A stretch of 64,000 nt of DNA from Christiangramia flava JLT2011 (lineage in GTDB: Bacteria; Bacteroidota; Bacteroidia; Flavobacteriales; Flavobacteriaceae). The position numbers and the translations under genes are program-made. The notes beneath the pieces were generated by a model, which saw only the letters and a list, made by a program, of their open reading frames with translations, was not told the DNA's origin and ran no database searches. The stretch is taken from contig NZ_CP016359.1 in the NCBI RefSeq assembly GCF_001951155.1, positions 1,512,001-1,576,000 of the forward strand, given 5' to 3'. Of the stretch, positions 8,123-16,973 are shown piece by piece. Every line of letters begins with the position of its first letter. The stretch's first letter is position 1.

Positions 8123-9379
8123 ATGGAAGGAACTCAAAATTCGAAAGGAAAACATTTTTACATCATTGGCCTGAGCTACAAAAAGGCCGATGCCCATATA
8201 AGAGGTCACTTCAGCCTGGACGAGCAAGCAAAGGAACGTTTGCTGGAACAGGCCAAAGAGGAAGGGATCGATGCTATTCTCGTTACTTCAACCTGCAACC
8301 GTACTGAAATTTACGGTTTTGCCCAACACCCTTTTCAACTGATCAAGTTGCTGTGCGAACATACACACGGTACGGTCGAAGAATTTGAGAAAGTGGCTTA
8401 TGTATACAAAAACAAGCAGGCTGTTTCTCATCTGTTCCGTGTAGGAACCGGGCTGGACAGTCAGATTCTTGGTGACTTTGAAATTATCAGTCAGCTGAAG
8501 ATCGCATTTGTGCGTTCCAAAAACCTGGGACTGGTAAATGCCTATCTGGAAAGACTGATCAACGCGGTGATTCAGGCGAGCAAAAGGATCAAAAACGAGA
8601 CGGAGATCTCCAGTGGAGCTACTTCCGTTTCTTTTGCTTCGGTACAGTACATCCTCAATACCATCGAAAAAGTTTCTGAAAAGAACATTTTGCTCTTCGG
8701 AACCGGGAAAATTGGTAGAAACACCTGTGAGAATCTCGTCAAACATACGCGCAACAACCATATTACCCTCATCAACCGCACCAAGGATAAAGCGGAAAAG
8801 ATCGCAGGGAAATTCAATTTGATCGTTAAAGATTATGCCGACCTTCAGGCTGAAATTCGCAATGCCGATATCCTGATTGTCGCAACTGGCGCTCAAAATC
8901 CCACTATTTCCAAAGAGTTGATCTATTCCAAAAAACAATTACTGATCCTCGATCTATCCATCCCTAAGAATGTGGCCGAAGACGTGACCGAACTGGAAAA
9001 TGTGCAGCTCGTGCATCTGGACCATCTGTCCCAGATGACTGATGAAACGCTCGAGCGCCGCAAACAATTCATTCCACAGGCTGAAAAGATCATCGTAGAG
9101 ATCGAAGGGGAATTCAACCAGTGGCTGGAAACCCGCAAATTTGCACCAACAATCAAGGCACTGAAGAAAAAATTGCGATCGATGAAAGATGCGGAAATGG
9201 ATTTTCAGCGCAAAAAGATCGCCGATTTCAATGATGAACATGCCGAAATCGTGACCAACCGCATGATCCAGAAAATCATGAAACACTTCGCCAATCACCT
9301 CAAGGAAGACGCTGCTTCTACTGATGAAAGCCTGGAACTGATCCAGAAAGTGTTTCAGCTTGAAGAAGTACACCAATGA
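8123..9379 (+). CDS. hemA: Glutamyl-tRNA reductase
   Basis: 418 aa. HemA reduces glutamyl-tRNA(Glu) to glutamate-1-semialdehyde with NADPH, the committed step of C5-type tetrapyrrole synthesis in the cytoplasm. The catalytic cysteine is Cys58 in TSTCNRTEIYG. The central NADPH-binding Rossmann motif is LLFGTGKIGRNTCENL at about residues 193-208. The C-terminal dimerisation helix ends the protein. It heads the haem operon and overlaps hemC by four bases (ATGA). The partner enzyme HemL, which turns the semialdehyde into 5-aminolevulinate, is not in the window. HemA is usually the controlled step, so the palindrome and the AraC gene just upstream are the likely control points. Confidence 0.97.
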   Translation: MEGTQNSKGKHFYIIGLSYKKADAHIRGHFSLDEQAKERLLEQAKEEGIDAILVTSTCNRTEIYGFAQHPFQLIKLLCEHTHGTVEEFEKVAYVYKNKQAVSHLFRVGTGLDSQILGDFEIISQLKIAFVRSKNLGLVNAYLERLINAVIQASKRIKNETEISSGATSVSFASVQYILNTIEKVSEKNILLFGTGKIGRNTCENLVKHTRNNHITLINRTKDKAEKIAGKFNLIVKDYADLQAEIRNADILIVATGAQNPTISKELIYSKKQLLILDLSIPKNVAEDVTELENVQLVHLDHLSQMTDETLERRKQFIPQAEKIIVEIEGEFNQWLETRKFAPTIKALKKKLRSMKDAEMDFQRKKIADFNDEHAEIVTNRMIQKIMKHFANHLKEDAASTDESLELIQKVFQLEEVHQ

Positions 9380-10290
9380 GCAAAGTGATCAGAATTGGAA
9401 CCCGCGACAGCGAACTCGCGTTGTGGCAGGCCAAAACCGTACAACGAGCACTGGAACATACCGGTCACCAAACCGAGCTTGTTCCGGTAAAATCTACCGG
9501 CGACCTCAACCTGGACCAACCGCTTTATGAAATGGGAATTACCGGGATTTTCACCAAAACCCTGGACGTGGCCATGATCAAAGGCGAGGTAGACATCGCG
9601 GTGCATTCCATGAAAGATGTGCCTACAGCCTTGCCAAAAGGCATAGTGGAAGGAGCGGTGATGAAAAGAGCGAATACCCTGGATATTCTGGTGCATAAGG
9701 GCACCGATTTTCTGGAAACTGAAGGTATGATCGCAACCGGAAGCCTACGCCGTAAGGCACAGTGGCTGCATCGTTACCCAAAACACCGGGTCACCGATCT
9801 TCGCGGAAATGTGAACACCAGGCTTCAGAAACTACAGGATAATGACTGGAACGGGGCGATATTTGCGGCTGCCGGACTCGAACGCATCGAAGTTTTACCA
9901 GAAAACCATATCAACCTCAACTGGATGCTTCCCGCGCCAGCACAAGGCGCGATGCTCATCGTGGCGATGGAAAATGACGATTATTGCAGAAAGGCACTTG
10001 CTGCCCTGAACCATGAAGCCTCTCAAGTATGCGTGCATATTGAACGGCAATTTTTGCGGACCCTCGAAGGCGGCTGTACCGCGCCGATTGGTGCGCTGGC
10101 AGAAATAGTAGACGGAAATGTACATTTTCGCGGTGCGCTATTCAGCCTGGACGGAAAGCAGAAATTCGAAACCGAAAAGATCCTGCCCCTGGGAGCGCAT
10201 GCCGAAATAGGTAAAAATGCCGCTATCGAGCTGCTGGAAAACGGTGGAAAGGAACTGATGCAGGAACTTCGGAAGATTTTAAATACATAA
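9376..10290 (+). CDS. hemC: Porphobilinogen deaminase (hydroxymethylbilane synthase)
   Basis: 304 aa. Joins four porphobilinogen molecules into hydroxymethylbilane. The dipyrromethane cofactor is attached through Cys234 in LEGGCTAPIGA. Other family motifs are the N-terminal RIGTRDSELALWQA, the catalytic-site DIAVHSMKDVPT with its aspartate at position 81, and substrate-binding arginines in TGSLRRKAQW and DLRGNVNTRL. The length is normal for the family. It overlaps hemA by four bases and is followed by hemD after one base, so all three are probably translated as a unit. Confidence 0.97.
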   Translation: MSKVIRIGTRDSELALWQAKTVQRALEHTGHQTELVPVKSTGDLNLDQPLYEMGITGIFTKTLDVAMIKGEVDIAVHSMKDVPTALPKGIVEGAVMKRANTLDILVHKGTDFLETEGMIATGSLRRKAQWLHRYPKHRVTDLRGNVNTRLQKLQDNDWNGAIFAAAGLERIEVLPENHINLNWMLPAPAQGAMLIVAMENDDYCRKALAALNHEASQVCVHIERQFLRTLEGGCTAPIGALAEIVDGNVHFRGALFSLDGKQKFETEKILPLGAHAEIGKNAAIELLENGGKELMQELRKILNT

Positions 10291-10291
10291 A

Positions 10292-10951
10292 ATGGTTCGC
10301 ATCCTGTCTACCAAAAAGCTCGAACGAAATCAGGAAGAATTACTCCTGAATGCCGGCCTGAGCCTGGTACAGTATGACGCGATCAGGATCGAAATGAGCG
10401 AGTTCAAAATTCCGCAGCAGCCCATAGAAAATGCTGTTTTCACCAGTAAAAATGCCGTAAAAGCCATTCTGCAGAAAGCGGTTGAAATACAAAATGCTTT
10501 TTGCGTGGGAGATAAAACGGCCGCCTTGCTGGAGGAACAGGGCATTTCAGTGAAAGTGAAAGCCCAGGATGCTTCAGAATTAGCAATGAAAATTACCACT
10601 GATTTTTCCGAAGTAAATTTTATCTTTTTCTGCGGAAATAAACGCCGGGACGAACTGCCGGAAACATTGAAAAAGCATCGTGTCAAAATAGACGAAATCG
10701 AGGTATACCGCACAAGCTTGCAGGCGATGGAATTTCCGCAGCCATTTGACGGGATCCTGTTTTTCAGCCCCAGTGGTGTACAGAGCTACCACCTACAAAA
10801 CCAGATGCAGGGAACTGCTTTTTGCATTGGCGAAACCACTGCTTCCGAAGCCCGGAAACATACCAAAAATATCGTGGTCGCCGCCAGGCCCGGCATCGAA
10901 AACCTCATCGCAAAAGCGGTGAATCATTTTAGAAAAGAAACACATCAGTAA
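10292..10951 (+). CDS. hemD: Uroporphyrinogen-III synthase
   Basis: 219 aa. HemD closes hydroxymethylbilane into uroporphyrinogen III with inversion of ring D. The family is very divergent in sequence, and the assignment rests on fold-level features and place. The N-terminus is [35 protein letters not shown] matches the family's FTS-x-NAV motif, [13 protein letters not shown] is the second characteristic motif, and [15 protein letters not shown] is the third. It lies between hemC and hemE, and its stop overlaps the hemE start by one base. Length is slightly short of the typical 240-260 aa, which is common in this phylum. Confidence 0.9.
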   Translation: MVRILSTKKLERNQEELLLNAGLSLVQYDAIRIEMSEFKIPQQPIENAVFTSKNAVKAILQKAVEIQNAFCVGDKTAALLEEQGISVKVKAQDASELAMKITTDFSEVNFIFFCGNKRRDELPETLKKHRVKIDEIEVYRTSLQAMEFPQPFDGILFFSPSGVQSYHLQNQMQGTAFCIGETTASEARKHTKNIVVAARPGIENLIAKAVNHFRKETHQ

Positions 10952-11976
10952 TGATCGAAAATGACCTTTTATTAAGAGCCCTTCGCGGCGAAAGCGTGGA
11001 AAGACCACCGGTATGGATGATGAGACAGGCAGGAAGATACCTGCCAGATTTCATGAAACTGAAAGAAAAATACGATTTCTTCACCCGTTGCCGTACCCCG
11101 GAACTCGCCACTGAAATCACCGTAATGCCCATCAGGCAGGTTGGTCCGGATGCCGCCATACTTTTCAGTGACATCCTGGTCGTACCACAGGCGATGGGTA
11201 TTCATATCGAAATGCAACCCGGAAAAGGCCCCGTGGTGCCGCAACCCATCAATACTCCGGAAAAAGTGGAGCAGGTCATTGTGCCAGATGTTCAGGAAGA
11301 GCTGGACTATGTATACCAGGCTATTAAATTCACCAAGCAGGAACTTAATGGAGAAGTGCCGCTTATCGGTTTTGCCGGTTCACCCTGGACGATCCTCTGC
11401 TACCTGGTTCAGGGCCATGGTTCCAAAACGTTTGATAAAGCCAAGAAATTCTGCTTTATGGAACCAATTGCGGCTCACCGTTTACTGCAAAAAATTACTG
11501 ATACCACGATCGCCTACCTTAAGGAAAAAGTAAAAGCCGGTGTAGATGCCGTTCAGCTTTTTGATTCCTGGGGCGGTTTACTGGAACCGAAAGATTACCA
11601 GGAATTTTCGTGGAAATACATGCAGCAGATCATCAACGCACTGAAAAACGAAGTCCCGGTGATCGCCTACGGAAAAGGTTGCTGGTTCGCATTGAAACAA
11701 ATGTCCCAGAGCGGTGCGGCTGCACTGGGTGTAGACTGGACCTGCGAAGCCAGAAACGCACGTTATCTCAGCGGTGGAAACATCACCTTACAGGGGAATT
11801 TTGACCCGGCCAGGCTGTATTCCAAGCCAATTGAAATTCGCCATATGGTGCACCAGATGATCAACGAATTCGGAAAAGATCGCTATATCGCAAACTTGGG
11901 CCACGGAATTCTTCCGGATATCCCGGTAGACAATGCACGGGCTTTCGTGGATGCCGTAAAAGAATATCGTTCCTAA
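10951..11976 (+). CDS. hemE: Uroporphyrinogen decarboxylase
   Basis: 341 aa. Decarboxylates the four acetate side chains of uroporphyrinogen III to give coproporphyrinogen III, without a cofactor. Signature 1 is [16 protein letters not shown] near residue 20, with the active-site arginines. Signature 2 ([16 protein letters not shown]) lies near residue 140. The catalytic aspartate is expected in [14 protein letters not shown], and the C-terminal [14 protein letters not shown] is conserved. It is coupled to hemD by a one-base overlap and followed after 12 bp by a small uncharacterised gene. Confidence 0.97.
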   Translation: MIENDLLLRALRGESVERPPVWMMRQAGRYLPDFMKLKEKYDFFTRCRTPELATEITVMPIRQVGPDAAILFSDILVVPQAMGIHIEMQPGKGPVVPQPINTPEKVEQVIVPDVQEELDYVYQAIKFTKQELNGEVPLIGFAGSPWTILCYLVQGHGSKTFDKAKKFCFMEPIAAHRLLQKITDTTIAYLKEKVKAGVDAVQLFDSWGGLLEPKDYQEFSWKYMQQIINALKNEVPVIAYGKGCWFALKQMSQSGAAALGVDWTCEARNARYLSGGNITLQGNFDPARLYSKPIEIRHMVHQMINEFGKDRYIANLGHGILPDIPVDNARAFVDAVKEYRS

Positions 11977-11988
11977 AAATTCAGAAAT

Positions 11989-12378
11989 ATGCTCAGTAAA
12001 GGTTTCAGAGACGAAGAAAATGAAAAAGCAGGACAGGTTTTAACCGGCTTGCTGGAAGAGAATTTTGAACCCGATCTGTGGCGGAAACAGCAACGTGAAA
12101 AGGTGAGCAAGATCCTGGAAGAACTCTCTGGAATTGGCATTTCTGAACTATATGACATTTCTCCTGATGTCTTGCTGCTGAAGTTGCAGGAACAGGAATT
12201 TACCGCTGCGCAATATGAGCAACTTGGTGACCTGCTTTTCAATATTTCCAGGGTCGAGCCGGAACACCACCTGGAATTATCGGCTCACGCGGTTGCACTT
12301 TACGAACATTCGCAGATTCAAAGCAAAACCTTTTCTTTCAGTCTTATTGAAAAAATAAATTCCGCAAAAAACGCTTAA
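11989..12378 (+). CDS. Uncharacterised 129-aa protein inside the haem operon
   Basis: 129 aa, soluble, acidic and predicted almost entirely helical; no signal peptide, membrane helix or cofactor motif is visible. Notable stretches are ENFEPDLWRKQQREKVSKIL, GIGISELYDISPDVLLLKLQ and FTAAQYEQLGDLLFNISRVE. The pattern of heptad-like leucines would suit a small helical bundle or a partner-binding protein. It sits 12 bp after hemE and one base before the hemF start, so it must be co-transcribed with both. Its place between two consecutive pathway steps suggests a role in coproporphyrinogen handling or in regulating HemE or HemF, but this is inference. I do not recognise the family. Confidence 0.75.
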   Translation: MLSKGFRDEENEKAGQVLTGLLEENFEPDLWRKQQREKVSKILEELSGIGISELYDISPDVLLLKLQEQEFTAAQYEQLGDLLFNISRVEPEHHLELSAHAVALYEHSQIQSKTFSFSLIEKINSAKNA

Positions 12379-12379
12379 A

Positions 12380-13285
12380 ATGAAAGAACAATTTCAGAAA
12401 TATATCGAGAATTTGCAGGACCAGATCACTTCCCGGCTGGAGGAGATCGACGGAAAAGCAAAATTTCACGAAGATATCTGGAAACGGGAAGAAGGCGGCG
12501 GCGGAAGAACGCGTGTCATTGAAAACGGAGCTGTCTTTGAAAAAGGTGGCGTGAATATTTCTGCCGTACACGGGCCGCTTGCCCCCGCCATGCAGCAATA
12601 TTTTAAAGTAGGCGATGTAGATTTTTTCGCCTGCGGCCTCAGTCTCGTGATACACCCTAAAAACCCCATGGTGCCTACGGTTCACGCAAACTGGAGATAT
12701 TTCGAGATGTACGACAAGAATGGTGAGATCGTGGATCAGTGGTTTGGTGGCGGTCAGGATTTGACGCCTTACTACCTTTTTGAGGAAGATGCCCGGCATT
12801 TTCACAAGGTCTCAAAGACTGCCTGTGACAGGCACGGGATCACGCTCTACCCGGAATATAAAAAGAAATGCGATGAATACTTCTGGAACAGCCATCGTGA
12901 AGAAGCCCGTGGAATTGGCGGACTGTTCTTCGATTACCTGAAGCCTAATACACTGAAATCGGCTGCTGACTGGTATGATTTCGTAACCGAAGTTGGTAAT
13001 TCTTTTCTGGAAGCTTATGTACCAATCGTGGAAAAGAGAAAAGCCCTGGATTATTCCGAAGAAAACAGGGAATGGCAGGAAATTCGTCGCGGCCGTTATG
13101 TGGAATTCAACCTGGTTCATGACAAAGGCACGCTGTTCGGTTTAAAGACCAACGGCCGTATTGAAAGTATCCTGATGAGCCTGCCTCCACAGGTGCAGTG
13201 GCGATATGACCATCATCCCAAGCCGGGAAGCGAAGAAGAAAAATTGCTAAAAGTTTTAAAGCAGCCACGGGAGTGGATCATATAA
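12380..13285 (+). CDS. hemF: Oxygen-dependent coproporphyrinogen III oxidase
   Basis: 301 aa. HemF uses O2 to convert the two propionates of rings A and B of coproporphyrinogen III to vinyl groups. Signature segments are HGPLAPAMQQYFKVGDVDFF, a conserved central motif PMVPTVHANWRYFE, WFGGGQDLTPYY, RGIGGLFFDYL, and the C-terminal RRGRYVEFNLVHDKGTLFGL and ESILMSLPP. The length is typical. Use of the oxygen-dependent enzyme, with no HemN in the window, fits an aerobic marine organism. It follows the 129-aa orphan with one base between them and precedes hemB by 10 bp. Confidence 0.97.
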   Translation: MKEQFQKYIENLQDQITSRLEEIDGKAKFHEDIWKREEGGGGRTRVIENGAVFEKGGVNISAVHGPLAPAMQQYFKVGDVDFFACGLSLVIHPKNPMVPTVHANWRYFEMYDKNGEIVDQWFGGGQDLTPYYLFEEDARHFHKVSKTACDRHGITLYPEYKKKCDEYFWNSHREEARGIGGLFFDYLKPNTLKSAADWYDFVTEVGNSFLEAYVPIVEKRKALDYSEENREWQEIRRGRYVEFNLVHDKGTLFGLKTNGRIESILMSLPPQVQWRYDHHPKPGSEEEKLLKVLKQPREWII

Positions 13286-13295
13286 AATTATAGAG

Positions 13296-14285
13296 ATGTA
13301 CCCATTACGCAGAAACCGCAGATTACGAACCAACGAATCCATACGATCTTTAGTAAGAGAAACCGTGATTTCTCCGAACGATTTTATCGTGCCGTTATTC
13401 GTGGTGGAAGGAAAAAATGTCAAGGAAGAGATCGGTTCGATGCCGGGATATTTCCGGTTAAGCCTGGATCTTTTGGAAAAAGAAGTCAAAGAATTGTGGA
13501 ATTTGGGACTGAAATCGGTTCTGCTCTTCGTGAAAGTTTCTGAAGAATTAAAAGATAATGCCGGGAAAGAGGCACTCAATCCGGAAGGTTTGATGCAGCG
13601 CTCGATCAAAACCGTGAAAAATGCGGTGCCTGAAATGATCGTTATGACCGATGTTGCCCTTGACCCATATTCCAAATTTGGACATGACGGGATTATTGCC
13701 GACGGAAAAGTCCTGAACGATGACACCACCGCCGTGCTTGCAGAAATGAGTCTTTCTCACGCCAAAGCCGGCGCTGATATTGTGGCTCCCAGCGATATGA
13801 TGGATGGCAGGATATTCGAAATGAGAAGTCTTTTGGAAGACGAAGGTTTTCACGACACGGCAATTATGAGCTATAGCGCCAAATATGCTTCAGCGTTTTA
13901 TGGACCTTTCCGGGATGCGCTGGACTCGGCTCCCGTTGATGCTGCTAATATTCCGAAGGACAAAAAAACGTACCAGATGGATCCTTCCAACCGGGAAGAA
14001 GCCATTCGCGAAACATTGATGGACATTGAAGAAGGAGCTGATATCGTAATGGTAAAACCGGGGCTGTGCTATCTCGATATTGTTCGTGACATTCGCAACG
14101 CGGTGAACATACCGGTAGCGGTTTACCAGGTAAGTGGCGAGTATGCCATGATCAAGGCCGCTGCCGAAAAAGGCTGGCTGGACCACGATGCCGTGATGCT
14201 GGAGCAACTCACCGCCATCAAGCGAGCGGGTGCAAATATGATCGCCAGTTATTTTGCCAAGGAAGCCGTAAAGCTTATTTCCTAA
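13296..14285 (+). CDS. hemB: Porphobilinogen synthase (5-aminolevulinate dehydratase), zinc-independent type
   Basis: 329 aa. Condenses two 5-aminolevulinates to porphobilinogen. Schiff-base lysines are Lys196 (SYSAKYASAFYGPFRDA) and Lys254 (MVKPGLCYLD). The metal-site loop is DVALDPYSKFGHDG (residues 119-132), with aspartates where zinc enzymes have three cysteines. This loop type belongs to Mg2+-stimulated enzymes such as those of plants and Pseudomonas. The gene ends the haem operon although its product acts third in the pathway. A weak hairpin follows the stop. Confidence 0.97.
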   Translation: MYPLRRNRRLRTNESIRSLVRETVISPNDFIVPLFVVEGKNVKEEIGSMPGYFRLSLDLLEKEVKELWNLGLKSVLLFVKVSEELKDNAGKEALNPEGLMQRSIKTVKNAVPEMIVMTDVALDPYSKFGHDGIIADGKVLNDDTTAVLAEMSLSHAKAGADIVAPSDMMDGRIFEMRSLLEDEGFHDTAIMSYSAKYASAFYGPFRDALDSAPVDAANIPKDKKTYQMDPSNREEAIRETLMDIEEGADIVMVKPGLCYLDIVRDIRNAVNIPVAVYQVSGEYAMIKAAAEKGWLDHDAVMLEQLTAIKRAGANMIASYFAKEAVKLIS

Positions 14286-14302
14286 AAAAATAACGCAATT
14301 TT

Positions 14303-14324
14303 AGAAAGGCCGCATGGGCTTTCT
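14303..14324 (+). terminator. Weak hairpin after hemB
   Basis: Nine-base arms AGAAAGGCC and GGGCTTTCT (one mismatch) with a GCAT loop lie 17 bp after the hemB stop. No T-run follows, so termination is uncertain and some read-through into the next gene is likely. Confidence 0.25.
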
Positions 14325-14340
14325 GCGTACTTTTGAAGTG

Positions 14341-14697
14341 ATGAAAAACTGGAAGCAATTTCTTGTTCCTATTGTTTTCCTGCAGCTGTTCCTGATCGCT
14401 GCGGGTTCCAGTTCTTTTGCCAGCAATCCCGGGCTGATCGCCAACAACCTTCAAAACGGTAAACAGTATAAGACCACTGGGACCCAGAAAATCTTCTTTT
14501 TCGAGGAGCCGGAAAGTTTTTCGCCCTCTCAAAATTTACCTGATAAGGAAGGCAGTAGTTTTCACAGCGGAATTGCCTCGCAAATCCCTGCGGAAATTCC
14601 CGGCATTTCACAGGCTGAAAAACTGCAAAACAACCGGCTGCCCGACAGAAAATCGGTTTTAAGCCGAAGCATTTTCCCTTTCCATTTCTTCTGGTAA
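14341..14697 (+). CDS. Small secreted protein of unknown function
   Basis: 118 aa from the ATG at 14341, chosen because it begins a signal peptide (MKNWKQFLVPIVFLQLFLIA, cleavage probably near Ala-Ser at 26-28). The earlier in-frame ATG at 14314 falls inside the hairpin after hemB. The mature part is short and rich in Ser, Pro, Asn and Gln, with no recognisable domain. It ends in an aromatic run (FPFHFFW). A C-terminal aromatic residue is common in outer-membrane proteins, but the protein is too small and not strand-like enough to call a barrel. It lies between hemB and a membrane-anchored protein on the same strand. I do not recognise it, and it could be lineage-specific. Confidence 0.5.
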   Translation: MKNWKQFLVPIVFLQLFLIAAGSSSFASNPGLIANNLQNGKQYKTTGTQKIFFFEEPESFSPSQNLPDKEGSSFHSGIASQIPAEIPGISQAEKLQNNRLPDRKSVLSRSIFPFHFFW

Positions 14698-14779
14698 TTC
14701 TGAACTGAACTTCGGAAAAATCACTGCCTGAAACACCGCGTTTTCGGGCGGCAATCGTATATCATAAATTCAGAATAAA

Positions 14780-15262
14780 ATGGATATTACCTCATTAATC
14801 ATAGGATTGGGATTGTTCGTACTTTTCATGTTCCCGATCGTTTACGTACTTGTAAAACAAAATTCAAAAGAAAGAAAACAGGCAAAAGCCCTGAAAAAAA
14901 TCGCAGCAGAAAATCAATTGGAGCTCGATGTGATCAACATCTATGGCAGCCTCGCGCTTGGCCTTGACACCCGCAACAAACGCCTGATCCGGATCGAGGA
15001 AGGCGCGCACGAAGCCACAGAAGTAATCGATCTTACCGCTGTTTCCAGTGTGAACCTCTCGAAAAAATCAGAGAACATGGTCATTAATAAAATAAAGAAA
15101 GACCGTATCCAGAAACTGAGCCTCGACCTTCAGAACGGGCAGCAACAGGTTTCGGAAATCATTTTCTACAGCGAGGAAGATGAAGACGACATCGATGCAG
15201 AGATCAGGCTGAACGATGCCAGAAAATGGGACGACCTGCTGAGAAAAGCCATGGTTTATTAA
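14780..15262 (+). CDS. Membrane-anchored protein of unknown function
   Basis: 160 aa. Residues 4-25 are one hydrophobic helix (SLIIGLGLFVLFMFPIVYVL). A lysine-rich segment follows (KQNSKERKQAKALKKIAAEN), which places the rest in the cytoplasm by the positive-inside rule. The remaining ~110 residues look like alternating strands and helices (LALGLDTRNKRLIRIEEG, VIDLTAVSSVNLSKKSENM), ending in an acidic patch (EEDEDDIDAEIRLND) before RKWDDLLRKAMVY. No known domain is recognised. A strong terminator follows, so it ends its transcription unit. Confidence 0.75.
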   Translation: MDITSLIIGLGLFVLFMFPIVYVLVKQNSKERKQAKALKKIAAENQLELDVINIYGSLALGLDTRNKRLIRIEEGAHEATEVIDLTAVSSVNLSKKSENMVINKIKKDRIQKLSLDLQNGQQQVSEIIFYSEEDEDDIDAEIRLNDARKWDDLLRKAMVY

Positions 15263-15282
15263 AAACCCTGGAATGTTAGAGG

Positions 15283-15315
15283 AAAGGTTTCTGCTAAACG
15301 CAGAAACCTTTTTTA
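15283..15315 (+). terminator. Rho-independent terminator
   Basis: Twelve-base perfect arms AAAGGTTTCTGC and GCAGAAACCTTT with a TAAAC loop are followed by a T-run. It closes the unit ending with the 160-aa membrane protein. Confidence 0.9.
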
Positions 15316-15390
15316 TTTTTCGGTTTTATCATTTCTTTTAAATAAAATGAGGTCAGATTCAATAAATTAGCCAGTCTAACCAATCAATCT

Positions 15391-16512
15391 ATGGCCTTAT
15401 TACTGGTATTTGCCGTACTGTCAATTTTCTTTTCTTTCATGTGCTCGATCCTGGAAGCAGCGTTGCTGAGCATTACCCCTTCTTTCATCAAGATCAAGAA
15501 AAAAGAAGGAAAAAAGTACGCGACCATTCTCGCCAATCTTAAAAAAGACATTGATAAACCTCTGATCGCTATTCTTACGGTGAACACTATCGCTCACACC
15601 GTAGGGGCTATTTTAGTTGGGGTGCAGGCCGAACAAACCTTCGGTTCCGGCGGTAACCAGGTCGGGATCGTTTCGGCGATTATGACTCTCGCCATTCTGG
15701 TACTTTCGGAAATCATCCCGAAAACCATTGGTGCGACCTACTGGAAATCACTGGGCAATTTTACCGCACGGAGTTTAAAGATCATGATCTTTCCGCTGAA
15801 ATATACCGGTATCTTATGGCTGATGATGTTAACCACCAAGCTTATCGGGAAATCGGCCCACGTAAGCACGATGAGCCGGGAAGAGTTTGCCGCCATTACG
15901 GATGCTGCGGAAGAGGAAGGCGTTTTTGAAGAAAGTGAAAGCACGGTGATCAAGAACCTGCTCGTATTCAAATCAGTCGAAGCGAAAGACGTAATGACGC
16001 CATTTTCAGTCGCGATGACAGAAGATGAATCTACCACGCTTGAAGAATTCCATAAAACCCATCGCAACCTGAAGTTTTCGCGAGTGCCTGTTTACAAAGA
16101 CAAATCCAACAATATTTCCGGGTTCATCCTTAAAGACGATGTGCTGGAAAAAATGATCGATGAACAGGGACAGCTACCCCTCAGCAGCATCAAAAGGGAA
16201 ATTCTGGTCACCGAAGACAGCACGCCCATTCCGGAGCTTTTTGATATTTTTGTAGAGAAACGTGCGCATATTTCCATGATCGTGGACCAATACGGGAACA
16301 CCACCGGAATTGTCACGATGGAAGATATTATTGAAACGCTCTTAGGACTTGAAATCATGGACGAGAGCGACAGCGTGGAAGATATGCAGGTGCTGGCCCG
16401 GAAAAGCTGGGAAAGACGCGCCAAACGCCTCGGACTCATTCAGCGGAAAGAGGAGCAGAAAATTGACAATTCAGAAGATTCTCTAGAAGAAAGTGAAGAA
16501 GATACGATTTAA
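15391..16512 (+). CDS. CNNM/CorC-type membrane protein with CBS domains (HlyC/CorC family)
   Basis: 373 aa. Residues 1-150 hold three to four membrane helices of the CNNM (DUF21) domain, including FMCSILEAALLSITPSFI and AILVLSEIIPKTIGATY, the family's characteristic SEIIPK motif. Two CBS motifs follow: MTPFSVAMTEDESTTLEEFH, and a second one starting ILVTEDSTPIPELFDIF and running through GIVTMEDIIETLLGLEIMDE. Members of the family act in Mg2+ (and possibly Co2+) export or homeostasis in the inner membrane. The C-terminal CorC_HlyC domain is short or absent here; the protein ends in an acidic tail. Its last 20 bases overlap the alkyltransferase gene, starting a chain of four overlapping genes. 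Confidence 0.88.
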   Translation: MALLLVFAVLSIFFSFMCSILEAALLSITPSFIKIKKKEGKKYATILANLKKDIDKPLIAILTVNTIAHTVGAILVGVQAEQTFGSGGNQVGIVSAIMTLAILVLSEIIPKTIGATYWKSLGNFTARSLKIMIFPLKYTGILWLMMLTTKLIGKSAHVSTMSREEFAAITDAAEEEGVFEESESTVIKNLLVFKSVEAKDVMTPFSVAMTEDESTTLEEFHKTHRNLKFSRVPVYKDKSNNISGFILKDDVLEKMIDEQGQLPLSSIKREILVTEDSTPIPELFDIFVEKRAHISMIVDQYGNTTGIVTMEDIIETLLGLEIMDESDSVEDMQVLARKSWERRAKRLGLIQRKEEQKIDNSEDSLEESEEDTI

Positions 16513-16963
16513 GACCCCGCTCGGAATGGCCGAACTAACCGGCGATGAAAATGGTCTTGCCGCTGTGAAAATTTCTGAAGAAACCGAAGAATCACTGGAA
16601 ATCCCTCCGGAACTGCAGAAAGCCGTCAAACAGCTTCAGCAGTATTTCGAGGGAAAACGCCAGCATTTCGATCTAAAATTGCAACCTAAAGGAACCGATT
16701 TTCAGCAGAAAGTCTGGAAAGAATTACTGAAGATTCCATTCGGGAACACCACCAGCTACCTGGAATTGAGCCGAAAACTTGGGGATGTGAAGGCCATCAG
16801 GGCGGTAGCCGCTGCCAATGGAAAAAATCCTTTATGGATCATTGTTCCCTGCCACCGGGTAATTGGCAGCGATGGAAGCCTGACGGGCTACGCGGGCGGA
16901 CTGCATCGCAAAAAATGGCTACTGGATTTTGAAAATCCTCCGGCTCAACAAAGCCTTTTCTAA
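16493..16963 (+). CDS. ogt: Methylated-DNA--protein-cysteine methyltransferase
   Basis: 156 aa. Removes alkyl groups from O6-alkylguanine by suicidal transfer to its own cysteine. The acceptor is Cys120 in the invariant motif IIVPCHRVIGSDGSLTGYAG. The helix-turn-helix with the arginine finger lies just before (RAVAAANGKNPLW). The N-terminal domain is minimal, as in Ogt rather than Ada. The ATG at 16493 starts within the end of the CNNM gene, overlapping by 20 bases; no later ATG would keep the N-terminal strand. The next gene starts 10 bp after the stop. A role in DNA repair within a transporter/hydrolase operon has no clear functional link. Confidence 0.93.
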   Translation: MKKIRFKTPLGMAELTGDENGLAAVKISEETEESLEIPPELQKAVKQLQQYFEGKRQHFDLKLQPKGTDFQQKVWKELLKIPFGNTTSYLELSRKLGDVKAIRAVAAANGKNPLWIIVPCHRVIGSDGSLTGYAGGLHRKKWLLDFENPPAQQSLF

Positions 16964-16973
16964 ATTTCTGAAA

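Noticed and set aside
8288-8938. 216-codon open frame on the minus strand
   Set aside because: Antisense to hemA, which has all its catalytic motifs; the composition looks like a shadow frame.
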